The translations under genes were made by a program, and so were the position numbers. Below the pieces are notes generated by a model, which saw only the letters and a list, made by a program, of their open reading frames with translations, did no database searches and had not been told where the DNA came from. 43,888 nt of DNA from an uncultured Erysipelotrichaceae bacterium (GTDB lineage Bacteria; Bacillota_I; Bacilli_A; Erysipelotrichales; Erysipelotrichaceae): NCBI GenBank assembly GCA_946537835.1, contig CAMNGB010000003.1, positions 1-43,888 on the forward strand, written 5' to 3'. Shown here in pieces: positions 17,976 through 26,484 of the stretch (positions are counted from its first letter, which is position 1; every line of letters starts with the position of its first letter).

Positions 17976-19094
17976 TCAGTTATAGGTTCTGACCGGCAGT
18001 ACCAGCTGCATGACACTGTCATCTTCCGGACTGGTCAGAATGAACGGTTTCATGTCACCCGTAAAACTGATTCTGATGTTTTCACCCTTGAGTGCCTTGG
18101 CCGCATCCATGACATAATTTCCGGAGAAACTGATATCCAGCGGTTCACCTTCAAAGACAGCTGCCAGATTTTCATGGGATTCGCCGATTTCCTGGCTCTT
18201 GTTGGTAAGAATGACTTCCTCCTGCGTCATCTGCAGGCGGTTGATCGTCATGTTTTCATTCTTGATGAAGGTTGTACGGTCAATGGCACGGATCAGATCG
18301 TAGCGGTTGATATCCAGCGTATAGGAGAATTCCTTCGGAATCAGACGGTCTGTCTCCGGATAGCCGCCGTCCAGCAGTCTTGTCTGCAGGATCATGCACT
18401 CAGAGATGAACTGGGCCTTCTTGTCACTGACGGCAATTTCAATTTCTTCTTCCCTGTTCAGCATGGTTGCCTTGACTTCATTCAGGCTCTTGGCCGGAAT
18501 TGTCACGTTGAATTCCGCATCGGTATCCAGCGGAATGTTCTTCTTGGCAAGACGGTAGGAATCCGTAGCTGTTACATACAGCATATGATCGGCTGTCTTG
18601 AAGTTGACACCGGTCAGAACCGGACGTGTTTCCTTGGCGGATGCCGCAAAGGCTGTCTGTTCGATGATCAGATTCAGATCGGATGAATTCATGGTTACGG
18701 AAGAAGCCGGTCTGGAAAAATCAATTGCCGGATAATCATCCGGTCTCATGCCGTTGATCTTGAACTGTGCGGAGTTTCCGGAAAAACGGGTCAGAGCTCC
18801 GTCAATGATCTCTGCCGTAATTTCATCTGAATCGATTTTCTTGACGATTTCATTAAGATATCTTGATTCAACCAGAATCGCACCTTCTTCGATTACATTC
18901 AGATGATTGTTTTCATCTTTCTTCATTGTATAGAAAATGGACACATCCGCATCGCTGCCTGTAATCAGCAGACTGTCATTGACTGCTTCAAGTCTGATTC
19001 CTCTTAATGCCGGCTGCGGCGAATTCGGAGAAATCGCATGACTGACATTCTGCAGTGCTGTATTCAGTTCGTTTTTGGATACCGTGAATTTCAT
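17976..19094 (-). CDS. dnaN: DNA polymerase III beta subunit (sliding clamp)
   Basis: DnaN is the ring-shaped clamp that tethers the polymerase and is loaded by the DnaX complex. The 372-aa length and three-fold domain pattern are normal; the N-terminal MKFTVSKNELNTALQNV and the C-terminal segment ending MQLVLPVRTY are standard family ends. The ribosome binding site GGGAGG precedes the ATG. It follows dnaA after 149 bp that contain a second DnaA-box cluster. Confidence 0.98.
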   Translation of the reverse strand: MKFTVSKNELNTALQNVSHAISPNSPQPALRGIRLEAVNDSLLITGSDADVSIFYTMKKDENNHLNVIEEGAILVESRYLNEIVKKIDSDEITAEIIDGALTRFSGNSAQFKINGMRPDDYPAIDFSRPASSVTMNSSDLNLIIEQTAFAASAKETRPVLTGVNFKTADHMLYVTATDSYRLAKKNIPLDTDAEFNVTIPAKSLNEVKATMLNREEEIEIAVSDKKAQFISECMILQTRLLDGGYPETDRLIPKEFSYTLDINRYDLIRAIDRTTFIKNENMTINRLQMTQEEVILTNKSQEIGESHENLAAVFEGEPLDISFSGNYVMDAAKALKGENIRISFTGDMKPFILTSPEDDSVMQLVLPVRTYN

Positions 19095-19246
19095 AGCTGT
19101 GAGCCTCCCAGATATATATTAAGTATTTCTAAGTATTATTCTTATTAAGACTGTGGAAACTGTGGAAAACCTGAATATTTCCTTTATTTCCCTGCCTATT
19201 TTAGCATTTCGGACTGTGAATCTGAAGTGGATAAAAATGTGGATTA
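19095..19246. other. dnaA-dnaN intergenic DnaA-box cluster with AT-rich segment
   Basis: Four boxes read on the minus strand: TTTTCCACA (19169-19161), GTTTCCACA (19160-19152), TTATCCACT (19234-19226) and TAATCCACA (19246-19238). The first two are directly adjacent, and a nearly pure A/T stretch (19105-19150) follows towards dnaN. B. subtilis has a bipartite origin with the unwinding element at this same place, so this is a good candidate for the unwinding site; I did not find a clean DnaA-trio run by eye. Confidence 0.65.
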
Positions 19247-20611
19247 AGATACACCGATCTGCTTTTCAATGTCTTCGACAGCTGCCGCAAAGACCTTGTC
19301 CTTATGAATCTGTGTCTCTACTTTCGTACAGGCACTGATAATTGTAGAATGATCCCTGCCGCCGAATTCATCACCGATCTTGATATACGGAAGATCGAGA
19401 AGCTTGCGGCACAGGTAGATGGAAATATGCCGGGCATTGGCAATATTCTTGGTCCTGGTCTTGGAAGTGATCTGCTGGCGTGTCAGACCGTAGTAATCGG
19501 CAACGGTCTTGATGATCTTTTTCGGTGACAGGCCGGTCTTGTCGGATACGACAGCCTGATTTTTCAGGGCATTCATGACCGTTTCAAACTTGATGACACC
19601 GCCGTCCTGCTGGAACTGAATGGCATAGAAAAGAACGCGGTTCCATGCCCCTTCCAGGTCTCTGACATTGCCTGAGAAGTTGCTGGCAATATATGCAAGA
19701 GCTTCCTGTTCGACATCATCCATGCCGTAGCTGTTCTGCTTGATCTTCATTTTCAGAATTGCCATGGATGTTTCGAACTCCGGTGAATCGATTCCCACCG
19801 AAAGACCGCTGGAAAAACGGCTGATCAGACGGTCTTCCAGACCTTTGATTTCCTTCGGCTGTCTGTCGGACGCAATGCAGATCTGTTTGCGGTTGTTGAC
19901 CAGTTCGTTATAGATGGTAAAGAAGATCTCATGGGATTTCTCCTTGCCGGCAAGGAACTGGATATCATCGACCAGGAACAGATCGATCGAATACAGATAC
20001 TGCTTGAAGGCATCGATTTTCCCTTCATGGATCGCATTGACGACATTTTCTACAAACTTCAGTGATTCCGTATAGTAAATCTTTTTGGTCGGATCGGCTT
20101 TTCTGACATAATTGGCAATTGCCATCAGCAGATGAGTCTTTCCCAGACCGGAATTGCCGTAAATAAAGAGAGGATTGAAAAATTTGCCGGGATTGATGGC
20201 ACATGCCAGAGCTGCAGCCTGGCTTTCGCGGTTGCAGTCACCAACGACAAAATTATCAAAAGTCCTCTCCTTCTGGATCGGCATTGACTGAAATTCATTC
20301 TCGTCAAACTGAGGCACCGGATCGATAACCTTCGGAATATTGTTTTCCTGATAGATTTCAACGATCATCGGTACATCGGTATGCAGAACATCGATAAAGG
20401 CAGTGCTGATGATATCAGACTGACTCTGGATGATCTGTTTTGATACAATATTCGGGACCAGCAGGATCGCCTTCTCATCCGTCAGTTCATACAGTGAACA
20501 CGGCGAATAGAAGTTATCGAGGATCTCCGGTTCTATATTCCGGTTGCTGTAGAGGTACTGCAGTACTTTATTCCACACTTCAACCAGATACTGTTCTCTT
20601 CCCTGAGACAT
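19244..20611 (-). CDS. dnaA: Chromosomal replication initiator DnaA
   Basis: DnaA binds TTATCCACA boxes and opens the origin. The 455-aa product has the DnaB-contacting N-terminus, an acidic/proline linker, the AAA+ domain with Walker A GNSGLGKTH (152-160) and Walker B FLVDDIQFL, and the C-terminal DNA-binding domain with GGRDHST at 417-423. The frame is open to a TTG at 20620, but the AGGAG site lies only 2 bases before that codon and 11 before the ATG at 20611, so the ATG is chosen. It transcribes leftwards, away from the box-rich region upstream. Confidence 0.98.
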   Translation of the reverse strand: MSQGREQYLVEVWNKVLQYLYSNRNIEPEILDNFYSPCSLYELTDEKAILLVPNIVSKQIIQSQSDIISTAFIDVLHTDVPMIVEIYQENNIPKVIDPVPQFDENEFQSMPIQKERTFDNFVVGDCNRESQAAALACAINPGKFFNPLFIYGNSGLGKTHLLMAIANYVRKADPTKKIYYTESLKFVENVVNAIHEGKIDAFKQYLYSIDLFLVDDIQFLAGKEKSHEIFFTIYNELVNNRKQICIASDRQPKEIKGLEDRLISRFSSGLSVGIDSPEFETSMAILKMKIKQNSYGMDDVEQEALAYIASNFSGNVRDLEGAWNRVLFYAIQFQQDGGVIKFETVMNALKNQAVVSDKTGLSPKKIIKTVADYYGLTRQQITSKTRTKNIANARHISIYLCRKLLDLPYIKIGDEFGGRDHSTIISACTKVETQIHKDKVFAAAVEDIEKQIGVS

Positions 20612-20639
20612 GGTACACAAAACTCCTAACTAATACAGA

Positions 20640-21065
20640 TTGATGCAAATCTAATTTTAAAGGTGAGAGAGTGGAAAATCCATAGTTAAAATGTTGATAA
20701 CTTTTTTATCCACATAGGCATAAATATGCAGAAAGCGCGAAAAATAAAGGCATATCTGACTTTTCCACAATTATCAACAACTTTTCAAAGTGGAAAAAAT
20801 GTGGATTGTTTATCCACTTGTTGAAAAGTCGGAAAATTGTTGAAAACATGAAAATGAAAAGATGTAACAAACAGTTTATAAACAGTCGGAAAAGCTGTAA
20901 ATTAAAGGATATTTTCACTTTTCAACAGTTTTCAACAATTGTGGAAAACACATATTTATTCATTGTGAATAAAGAGTGGAAAAAGGTATTCTGCATGTGA
21001 AAAATTAACATGTGAAAAAGGGCAGTTTTTCAACAAAAACAGATACTGTTATTTTTTTCCACAAT
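20640..21065. other. Chromosomal origin region (oriC) with DnaA-box cluster
   Basis: The 568-bp gap between dnaA and jag is A/T-rich and has no gene. It holds one perfect box TTATCCACA (20706-20714) and several one-mismatch boxes: TTTTCCACA at 20761-20769 and 21055-21063, TTATCAACA at 20771-20779, TTATCCACT at 20810-20818, and on the minus strand TTTTCCACA (20948-20940) and TTATCAACA (20700-20692). Many looser TTTTCAACA-type repeats fill 20820-20950. Position beside dnaA, box density and the change of gene strand nearby identify oriC. The right-hand third (21064-21138) has no clear feature. Confidence 0.92.
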
Positions 21066-21138
21066 CATATTATCCGATACTGTATTTCCGGCTTCCGGAT
21101 CCGGAGATGATTCCGCATTTTCAGATGTCTCACCAACA

Positions 21139-21169
21139 GAAAAAAAACTGCATACTTTCATATGCAGTT
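21139..21169 (-). terminator. Terminator of rpmH-rnpA-yidC-jag
   Basis: AACTGCATA and TATGCAGTT form a 9-bp stem with a 6-base loop, followed on the minus strand by a run of eight T. It lies 11 bp after the jag stop and would keep transcription from running into oriC. Confidence 0.85.
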
Positions 21170-21179
21170 CAGGAAATGA

Positions 21180-21806
21180 TTATTCAGCTTCTGCCGGGCT
21201 GTCACTGACATAGCGGATGCATACGTGACGGGCTGCAGCTTCACCTTCGGATTCGGTCCGGATGTTGTGCCATTCATTCAGAGTCTTGTGAATGATCTTT
21301 CTTTCATCATTCGGCATCGGATCGAGTTCGACATCGATCTTTGATCTCTGAACCTGCTTGGCAATTCTCTTAGCCATTGCCCGCAGCTTGGCATAACGGT
21401 CTTCCTTATAATGGTTGATGTCAATGAGGACATCGATTCTCTTCTTGAATTCGGAATTGACGGCAGCTCTGACAACCGTATTGAATGCGGCCAGAGTCTT
21501 GCCCATCTTGCCGATCAGAACGGCATTGTTGTCGGCATTGAGGTTGACAATGAAACTGTCTCTTTTTTCTTCAATGGCAACTTCGATATCCTGGTCAATG
21601 CTGGTAAAGAAGTTTCCGAGATAATCAAACAGGAATTCCTTGACATCATCCATGCAGAAGACATCGGCGCTTACGGATTTGCCGATACCGAGCAGTCCTT
21701 CTTTTTCTTCCGTGACAGTATACTGAAGATCTTCAACGGCAACGCCCTTGTCGGCAGCGGCGATTTCCAGCAGTTCTTCCAGTGTTTTTGCTGTATAGTT
21801 TTTCAT
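21180..21806 (-). CDS. jag: RNA-binding protein Jag (KhpB)
   Basis: This 208-aa protein has the Jag-N domain (AKTLEELLEIAAADKG), a KH domain with the GKMG loop (IGKMGKTL, about 98-105) and an R3H domain near the C-terminus (NDERKIIHKTL, ending RHVCIRYV). KhpB partners with KhpA to bind RNA and affects cell elongation and division in Gram-positive cocci. The start is 6 bp after yidC, with an AAGG site overlapping the yidC end, so the two are coupled. Confidence 0.95.
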   Translation of the reverse strand: MKNYTAKTLEELLEIAAADKGVAVEDLQYTVTEEKEGLLGIGKSVSADVFCMDDVKEFLFDYLGNFFTSIDQDIEVAIEEKRDSFIVNLNADNNAVLIGKMGKTLAAFNTVVRAAVNSEFKKRIDVLIDINHYKEDRYAKLRAMAKRIAKQVQRSKIDVELDPMPNDERKIIHKTLNEWHNIRTESEGEAAARHVCIRYVSDSPAEAE

Positions 21807-21812
21807 CTGTAA

Positions 21813-22757
21813 TTACCTTCTTCCTTTACTGTTAGCAGCCTGTTTTTTGTCGATAATATTCTGAACGATCAGAGTTTTGGCAATTGTGACAAGAGAGTTG
21901 ATAGCCCAGTAAAGGGACATGGCAGACGGCCACATCAGACCGAAGATCAGGATCATGCCTACCATGTAATACTGCATCATCTGATTCTGAGTGCTTGGCT
22001 CAGCCGGCTTGCGGTGATGTTTTGCGGCTTCTTCTTCAGCTTTCTTCCTCTGGATCATCTGCGGCAGTTTCATTGACAGGAACTGGCATGCGCCCATGAA
22101 CAGGAACAGAAGCAGGTATGAGAGACCGGACATATCACCGTTGAGAAGCACTTTCATGCCGTTCAGCGGTGTTGTCTGCAGGTTCATGCCCAGGAATGTA
22201 CCGGACTGTACAGCCCAGGAACGATGAACGGACATATACATTGCCATGATGACAGGGAACTGCAGGAATGTTACAAGAATCGTACTGAGCGGATTGATGT
22301 CGTATTTCTTATAGAGTGCCTGGGTTTCCTGTGCCATGCGCATCTTGGATGCTTCATCATCACGGCCTTCGTATTTTCTCTGAATACGCTCCATTTCCGG
22401 CTGGATCAGCTGCATCTGCTGGGTGGCAATCGAAGATTTCAGAGTCAGGGCAGCAAGAATACCGTTGACGGTAATGGTTACGACTGCGATAGCGCCGCCG
22501 ACGGAAATCGTCGGAGCCAGATGATTGATCAGCCATGACAGCGGATATACAAACAGTGCCATAAACCAGTTTTCATTTGCGAATACTTCAGCAAAACTGG
22601 TGCGGAAGGTAAATTCAGAACCGGGGACCGCTTCATTTGCAATGTAGATGACATGGTTGTTTTCATCCATCGGGACACGGCAGCCTGTCAGAAATACCGC
22701 AACGAGAACAAGAGCTGACAAAGTCAGCAGTTTCTTTGTGCGTGGGGTAAGCTTCAT
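21813..22757 (-). CDS. yidC: Membrane protein insertase YidC/Oxa1 family
   Basis: YidC inserts membrane proteins alone or with Sec. The 314-aa product has a signal peptide with lipobox LTGC, cysteine C26, typical of Gram-positive YidC. About five transmembrane segments follow (near 65-85, 90-105, 165-185, 215-235, 270-300), with a charged cytoplasmic loop (QPEMERIQRKYEGRDDEASK) between the second and third. The tail ends in KGRR. An AAGGAG site lies before the ATG. It is followed directly by jag, as usual. Confidence 0.96.
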   Translation of the reverse strand: MKLTPRTKKLLTLSALVLVAVFLTGCRVPMDENNHVIYIANEAVPGSEFTFRTSFAEVFANENWFMALFVYPLSWLINHLAPTISVGGAIAVVTITVNGILAALTLKSSIATQQMQLIQPEMERIQRKYEGRDDEASKMRMAQETQALYKKYDINPLSTILVTFLQFPVIMAMYMSVHRSWAVQSGTFLGMNLQTTPLNGMKVLLNGDMSGLSYLLLFLFMGACQFLSMKLPQMIQRKKAEEEAAKHHRKPAEPSTQNQMMQYYMVGMILIFGLMWPSAMSLYWAINSLVTIAKTLIVQNIIDKKQAANSKGRR

Positions 22758-22782
22758 AAAGTCTCCTTATTTTATATAACTA

Positions 22783-23112
22783 TTACATTGTAGCTTTACG
22801 GAGCAGTTTTTCCAAGTTATTTTTATTGGATTCAAAATCGTGCTCCTTAAAGCCGAATCGGACGATCAGAATGCAGTCATACGGGAAATTATCAAAACCG
22901 ATCAGGTCCTGACACATCATGCGGACCTGACGCTTGATCAGATTTCTCTGAACGGCATTGCCGATCTTCCGGGAAAGGGTAATTCCGACTCTGGCCTGAT
23001 CTTCCGACTTCGGCAGAAGATACATCACAAAGGAATGATTTGCCGACTTTTTCCCGGTATTGATCAGTTTCTGGAATTCCTGTTTCTTTTTTACTCGGTT
23101 TATCTTTTTCAT
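22783..23112 (-). CDS. rnpA: Ribonuclease P protein component
   Basis: RnpA is the protein subunit of RNase P, which trims tRNA 5' leaders. The chosen start gives 109 aa, MKKINRVKKKQEFQ, the normal family N-terminus. The RNR motif is in IGNAVQRNLIKRQVR. The frame is open further upstream to 23304, but that stretch is rpmH in another frame and unlike RnpA. The start is preceded by TAAGG and a hairpin-T8 element that may lower transcription relative to rpmH. Confidence 0.96.
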   Translation of the reverse strand: MKKINRVKKKQEFQKLINTGKKSANHSFVMYLLPKSEDQARVGITLSRKIGNAVQRNLIKRQVRMMCQDLIGFDNFPYDCILIVRFGFKEHDFESNKNNLEKLLRKATM

Positions 23113-23119
23113 AAGCCTT

Positions 23120-23141
23120 AAAAAAAACCACCTGTCGGTGG
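23120..23141 (-). terminator. Partial terminator (attenuator) between rpmH and rnpA
   Basis: CCACC-GACA-GGTGG on the minus strand is followed by eight T and then the rnpA start region. The stem is only 5 bp, so it would probably pass part of the transcripts, giving more L34 mRNA than RnpA mRNA. Confidence 0.65.
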
Positions 23142-23144
23142 CTC

Positions 23145-23279
23145 TTAAGCAGATAATACCTTTCTGCCCTTGGCACGGCGTCTGGCCAGGACCTTGCGTC
23201 CGCCCACAGTAGCCATACGGGCTCTGAAGCCATGAGTAGACTTGGTCTTTTTCTTGCTTGGCTGGTATGTTCTCTTCAT
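23145..23279 (-). CDS. rpmH: 50S ribosomal protein L34
   Basis: The 44-aa product [20 protein letters not shown]... ending GRKVLSA is a textbook L34: highly basic, with the conserved [23 protein letters not shown] core. GGAGGTGG precedes the ATG. It heads the rpmH-rnpA-yidC-jag operon, which here reads towards oriC. Confidence 0.99.
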   Translation of the reverse strand: MKRTYQPSKKKTKSTHGFRARMATVGGRKVLARRRAKGRKVLSA

Positions 23280-23324
23280 TACTACCACCTCCACATTTAT
23301 ACATTAAGAAAACAACGCGTGTTA

Positions 23325-23353
23325 ATAGTAAAGGGAATCAATAAAAAAGTCAA
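23325..23353 (-). promoter_or_regulatory. Promoter of rpmH operon
   Basis: TTGACT (23353-23348) and TACTAT (23330-23325) are separated by 17 bases, predicting a start near 23318 and a leader of about 39 nt. It is a strong consensus promoter, suited to a ribosomal protein gene. Confidence 0.85.
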
Positions 23354-23424
23354 TAAATAACGTAAAAAAGGCATTATTAAATACTTTATGTGCTACATTA
23401 TTTGTTGTTACGGAAGGATAAACC

Positions 23425-24651
23425 ATGAATAAAAAACTACGGTATATCATGACGATGATTGCAGTATGCGGACTGGTAGGGTGTTCCATCGGTGTATGCC
23501 TGGGAACATCGGGACTGTTCTATAATGCCGTCAGCGCCGATCTCGGCATTTCCAAAGGATCGATTTCTTCAACATATACAATTACAGCCATGGCATCCGC
23601 ATTCTCCGGCCTGTTCATCAGCCGGATACTGCGAAACGAAAAAAATCTGAAGCCGCTGATCATTGCCGGTGTATTCCTGGCAGTCGGCGGCACGGTACTG
23701 ATGGCATTCTCAAATCATCTGTTCATGCTGTATGCATGCAGCGTGATCAGAGGGGCAGGGGCAGGACTTCTCAGCTTTGTTCTGGCAACAGCCGTCATCA
23801 ACCAGTGGTTTCTTGAAAAGAACGGCGTCATGGTCAGCGTTGCCATGTCCTTCAGCGGCCTGCCCGGTGTCCTTCTTTCGGGAATGTTTACCGGTATCAT
23901 CGACAGCAGGGGATGGCGGACAGGATATCTGGCCGTCGCTGCCGTCATGATTGTCTTCTGTCTTCCGGCTCTGCTGTATCCGATCAGACTGAAACCGTCC
24001 ATGGTCAACATGGAGCCGTACGGATATGAAGCATATATTAAATATAAGGAAGAACATCCCGACAAGGCAGTAGTCATTCAGAGCAGTGAACACATTGATC
24101 ATCACAGTGCAGAAATCGTTCTGACACTATTGATGACAATCATGGTCTATATCATTGCCGGTCTGATGCAGCATCTGCCGTCCCTGGCCGCATCGATCGG
24201 ACTTTCTGCCGCTTCCGGGGCCCTGATGGTATCCTTTGCCAGCGCCGCAAATATCGTATCAAAGCTTCTGTACGGTGCTGTCAATGAAAAGGCCGGACCG
24301 TTTAAGACATCCGGCGCCTACGCGCTGATCAGTGCTGCAGCCATGGCGGTCATGCTGACGGTACATCAGCCGCTGGTCATGGCCGTATCATCGTTTGTCT
24401 TCGGATTTACCTTTGCCAACAGTTCTACGGCAATCTCAATCATTGTCAGAAAAGTATTCGGCATGGAACAGTATACCCGGATCTATCCGCTGATGTCCTT
24501 TGCCGGATCCAGTGCCAATGCCTTCAGTGTCGGTCTGCTCGGCTTTATGTATGACCTGACCGGAACCTATGCGACGGTACTGCTGATGTGCATCGGCATG
24601 CAGGCAATTGTCCTGCTGTGTACAGCCCGGCTTTCAAAATATGCAAAATAA
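23425..24651 (+). CDS. MFS transporter, oxalate/formate-antiporter-like family
   Basis: The 408-aa protein has the twelve hydrophobic segments of a major facilitator and a central charged loop (EAYIKYKEEHPDK, about 200-215) between helices 6 and 7. The N-terminal pattern GTSGLFYNAVSADLGISKGSISSTYTI and the ISRILR motif after helix 2 match the OFA/monocarboxylate group of MFS carriers. The substrate cannot be told from sequence. GGAAGG precedes the ATG. It is the first plus-strand gene right of the origin, divergent from rpmH with a 145-bp gap. Confidence 0.88.
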   Translation: MNKKLRYIMTMIAVCGLVGCSIGVCLGTSGLFYNAVSADLGISKGSISSTYTITAMASAFSGLFISRILRNEKNLKPLIIAGVFLAVGGTVLMAFSNHLFMLYACSVIRGAGAGLLSFVLATAVINQWFLEKNGVMVSVAMSFSGLPGVLLSGMFTGIIDSRGWRTGYLAVAAVMIVFCLPALLYPIRLKPSMVNMEPYGYEAYIKYKEEHPDKAVVIQSSEHIDHHSAEIVLTLLMTIMVYIIAGLMQHLPSLAASIGLSAASGALMVSFASAANIVSKLLYGAVNEKAGPFKTSGAYALISAAAMAVMLTVHQPLVMAVSSFVFGFTFANSSTAISIIVRKVFGMEQYTRIYPLMSFAGSSANAFSVGLLGFMYDLTGTYATVLLMCIGMQAIVLLCTARLSKYAK

Positions 24652-24655
24652 AAAA

Positions 24656-24682
24656 AATAATCAGGCGGTCTGCCTGATTATT
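24656..24682. terminator. Bidirectional terminator between convergent genes
   Basis: AATAATCAGGC and GCCTGATTATT form an 11-bp stem with a 5-base loop, flanked by A on the left and TTTC on the right. It lies 4 bp after the MFS stop and includes the stop codon of the minus-strand carboxypeptidase. Confidence 0.85.
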
Positions 24683-25538
24683 TCATTGTCTTGAAATATT
24701 CTTCAAAGGTGAGATTCGGATCGATTTCATACATGGCATTGGCAACGTCTCTTCCGACATAGCGGTAATGCCAGGGCTGATAGCTGTAGGAAGTGATTTC
24801 TTCCTTTCCTTCCGGATATCTCATAATGAAGCCGTATTCATGGGCGTGCTGTTTCAGCCACTGTCCGGCCGGTGATTCCGCAAATGCCGTTGTTGTGGCA
24901 GTGCCGTCGTCCTTGTCGCTGAAATCTACCGCAAGACCTGTCTGATGTTCACTGAATCCCGGTTTCGGTGTTATCTTCAGTGCTTCTGCCTCGCCGACCA
25001 TGGCAACACGGTCGGAGAAGTAATCGCCCTGGGTATCGAAGGAAATATAACCTGCTGTCAGAATCAGCTGGGCACCGTCTTCATTGGCGGCGTTGATCAT
25101 TTCCTTCAGATCGCCGGCTGCGGCTGCTCTGACCTGAATCACTTCACCGGTACTGCTGACATAAGGTGATTCGAGATCTGTCGGCACATAATCAGCCGGA
25201 ACGGAATGGGTCGGATCGACGAAGAATGTAATGCTGTTGATATCAGTCAGTTCTGCCGGCAGCGGATTGGATGTTTCGGTGACGGTTGTCTCCGGAGCAG
25301 GTGCAGCTGCGGCTGCCCACTGCGGATTGGCATGAACCAGCAGGGCAAATACAAGAAGCACACAGTTAAAAGCCAGCAGCGCCAGCAGAATGCTGTTCAG
25401 GGAGAATTTCCCGGAAGGCTGCAGCTTTCTCTGAGCGGCCGTATTCAGCAGATTGACATCGATTCTTTCGCCCGTTGCCGTCAAGTCAAGCATCGGATCG
25501 TAATCGGCAGTTGTATTTCTGGTCTTGTCGTTTGTCAT
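24678..25538 (-). CDS. D-alanyl-D-alanine carboxypeptidase, VanY/LdcB family
   Basis: The enzyme family trims the terminal D-Ala of peptidoglycan stem peptides. With the start chosen (AGGT 8 bases before ATG) it is 286 aa: a cytoplasmic tail of about 45 aa, one membrane helix at 46-69, an Ala/Pro/Thr-rich linker, then the M15 peptidase domain. Zinc ligands are visible: H198 and D205 in SEHQTGLAVDF and H257 in QPWHYRYVG. The frame is open to 25601, but the extra 21 residues would add a second hydrophobic segment and lack a ribosome binding site. Confidence 0.92.
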   Translation of the reverse strand: MTNDKTRNTTADYDPMLDLTATGERIDVNLLNTAAQRKLQPSGKFSLNSILLALLAFNCVLLVFALLVHANPQWAAAAAPAPETTVTETSNPLPAELTDINSITFFVDPTHSVPADYVPTDLESPYVSSTGEVIQVRAAAAGDLKEMINAANEDGAQLILTAGYISFDTQGDYFSDRVAMVGEAEALKITPKPGFSEHQTGLAVDFSDKDDGTATTTAFAESPAGQWLKQHAHEYGFIMRYPEGKEEITSYSYQPWHYRYVGRDVANAMYEIDPNLTFEEYFKTMK

Positions 25539-25612
25539 AATGATTACCTGATACAGGAAACATTCTATCACAAACATGCAAATTATGAACAATGATAACA
25601 ACTGAAGTAATG

Positions 25613-25618
25613 TATAAT
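25613..25618 (+). promoter_or_regulatory. -10 element upstream of the 278-aa gene
   Basis: TATAAT lies 30 bases before the ATG at 25648 and is preceded by TG. No convincing -35 hexamer is seen at 17 bases. It probably starts the transcript of the 278-aa gene, pth and mfd. Confidence 0.5.
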
Positions 25619-25647
25619 ACCATTGCCATGAAAAGGAGAATCAGAAT

Positions 25648-26484
25648 ATGAATATCCTGAATTTTGTACTTTATATTATTATGTTCTACAGCATTTACAG
25701 ACTGTTTACTGCCAGCCGGCAGAACGGAAAGGGCAGACAGCTCGTCAATATTGTGGGAAATATCAATCACAGAGATGAATTCTTTGAACAGATCAATGAT
25801 ATGATTTCCACCTGCAATGATCCGGTCTATGAAAACAAGGCAAGGGTCATCAAACTGTGGGGACAGTCCTATCATCATGAATATGAAGATTTTGCCAGAA
25901 CGGCAGAAGAGCTGAATATTGACAACCTGATCAGAACCAATAAGAACGGCGCTGTCAATATCAGTGAAAATGAAGATTCCTTCTTCTATATTTATATGGG
26001 CATTCCGAATCTGCTCTATGGCAATGATGCCCTGGACTGTGTAAATGTTCTGAAGGAAAAGATCACACCGTACAATGACAGGCTGTCAGATCAGATCGTC
26101 TGCCGGCTCGGTCAGGCATGCAGTGATTTCTGCGAGAAGAAAAACGACAGGGGCACAGGATTCTTCCGGAAGCTCCTGGATGGTGACTACGGTGAATTCA
26201 GATATTCCAAGAGCCTGATCGGACTGTACAAGATGATTTCCAATGCCATGCTGGCAAAATACTATGAGGAAGAAGGCACACTGGCGGAACATGAAGAACT
26301 GAATGATCTTCTGAAGCAGTTTGCCGATACCGGACTCGGCAAGAGATGGCTGAAGGCCATTGATCTCAAGGTGGAAACAGAAGAAGAATCTGAAGATGCC
26401 GAAGTCATCGATATGAACGAAGAACCGGAAAAACCGGAAGAAACGGAAACTCCGGCAGAAGAAACAAAGGAAGAACAGGAATGA
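25648..26484 (+). CDS. Uncharacterised membrane-anchored 278-aa protein
   Basis: I do not recognise the family. The N-terminus MNILNFVLYIIMFYSIYRLF is a single anchor helix. Residues 30-240 are soluble and helical with a TPR-like feel (NDPVYENKARVIKLWGQ, LSDQIVCRLGQACSDFCEK, LIGLYKMISNAMLAKYYEEEG), and the last 40 residues are a Glu/Pro-rich acidic tail. A GGAGA site precedes the ATG. Its stop overlaps the pth start (ATGA), so translation is coupled. Conserved pairing with pth would hint at a role near translation quality control, but that is only context. Confidence 0.8.
   Translation: MNILNFVLYIIMFYSIYRLFTASRQNGKGRQLVNIVGNINHRDEFFEQINDMISTCNDPVYENKARVIKLWGQSYHHEYEDFARTAEELNIDNLIRTNKNGAVNISENEDSFFYIYMGIPNLLYGNDALDCVNVLKEKITPYNDRLSDQIVCRLGQACSDFCEKKNDRGTGFFRKLLDGDYGEFRYSKSLIGLYKMISNAMLAKYYEEEGTLAEHEELNDLLKQFADTGLGKRWLKAIDLKVETEEESEDAEVIDMNEEPEKPEETETPAEETKEEQE

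Noticed and set aside
20612-20620. TTG start of dnaA three codons upstream
   Set aside because: The AGGAG site is only 2 bases away from TTG but 11 from ATG at 20611.
20820-20950. Clustered TTTTCAACA-type repeats as a CRISPR-like array
   Set aside because: Repeats are short, irregular in spacing and orientation, and look like weak DnaA boxes in an A/T-rich origin.
23113-23304. Upstream extension of rnpA by 64 codons
   Set aside because: It is rpmH read in another frame; the accepted start matches the family N-terminus.
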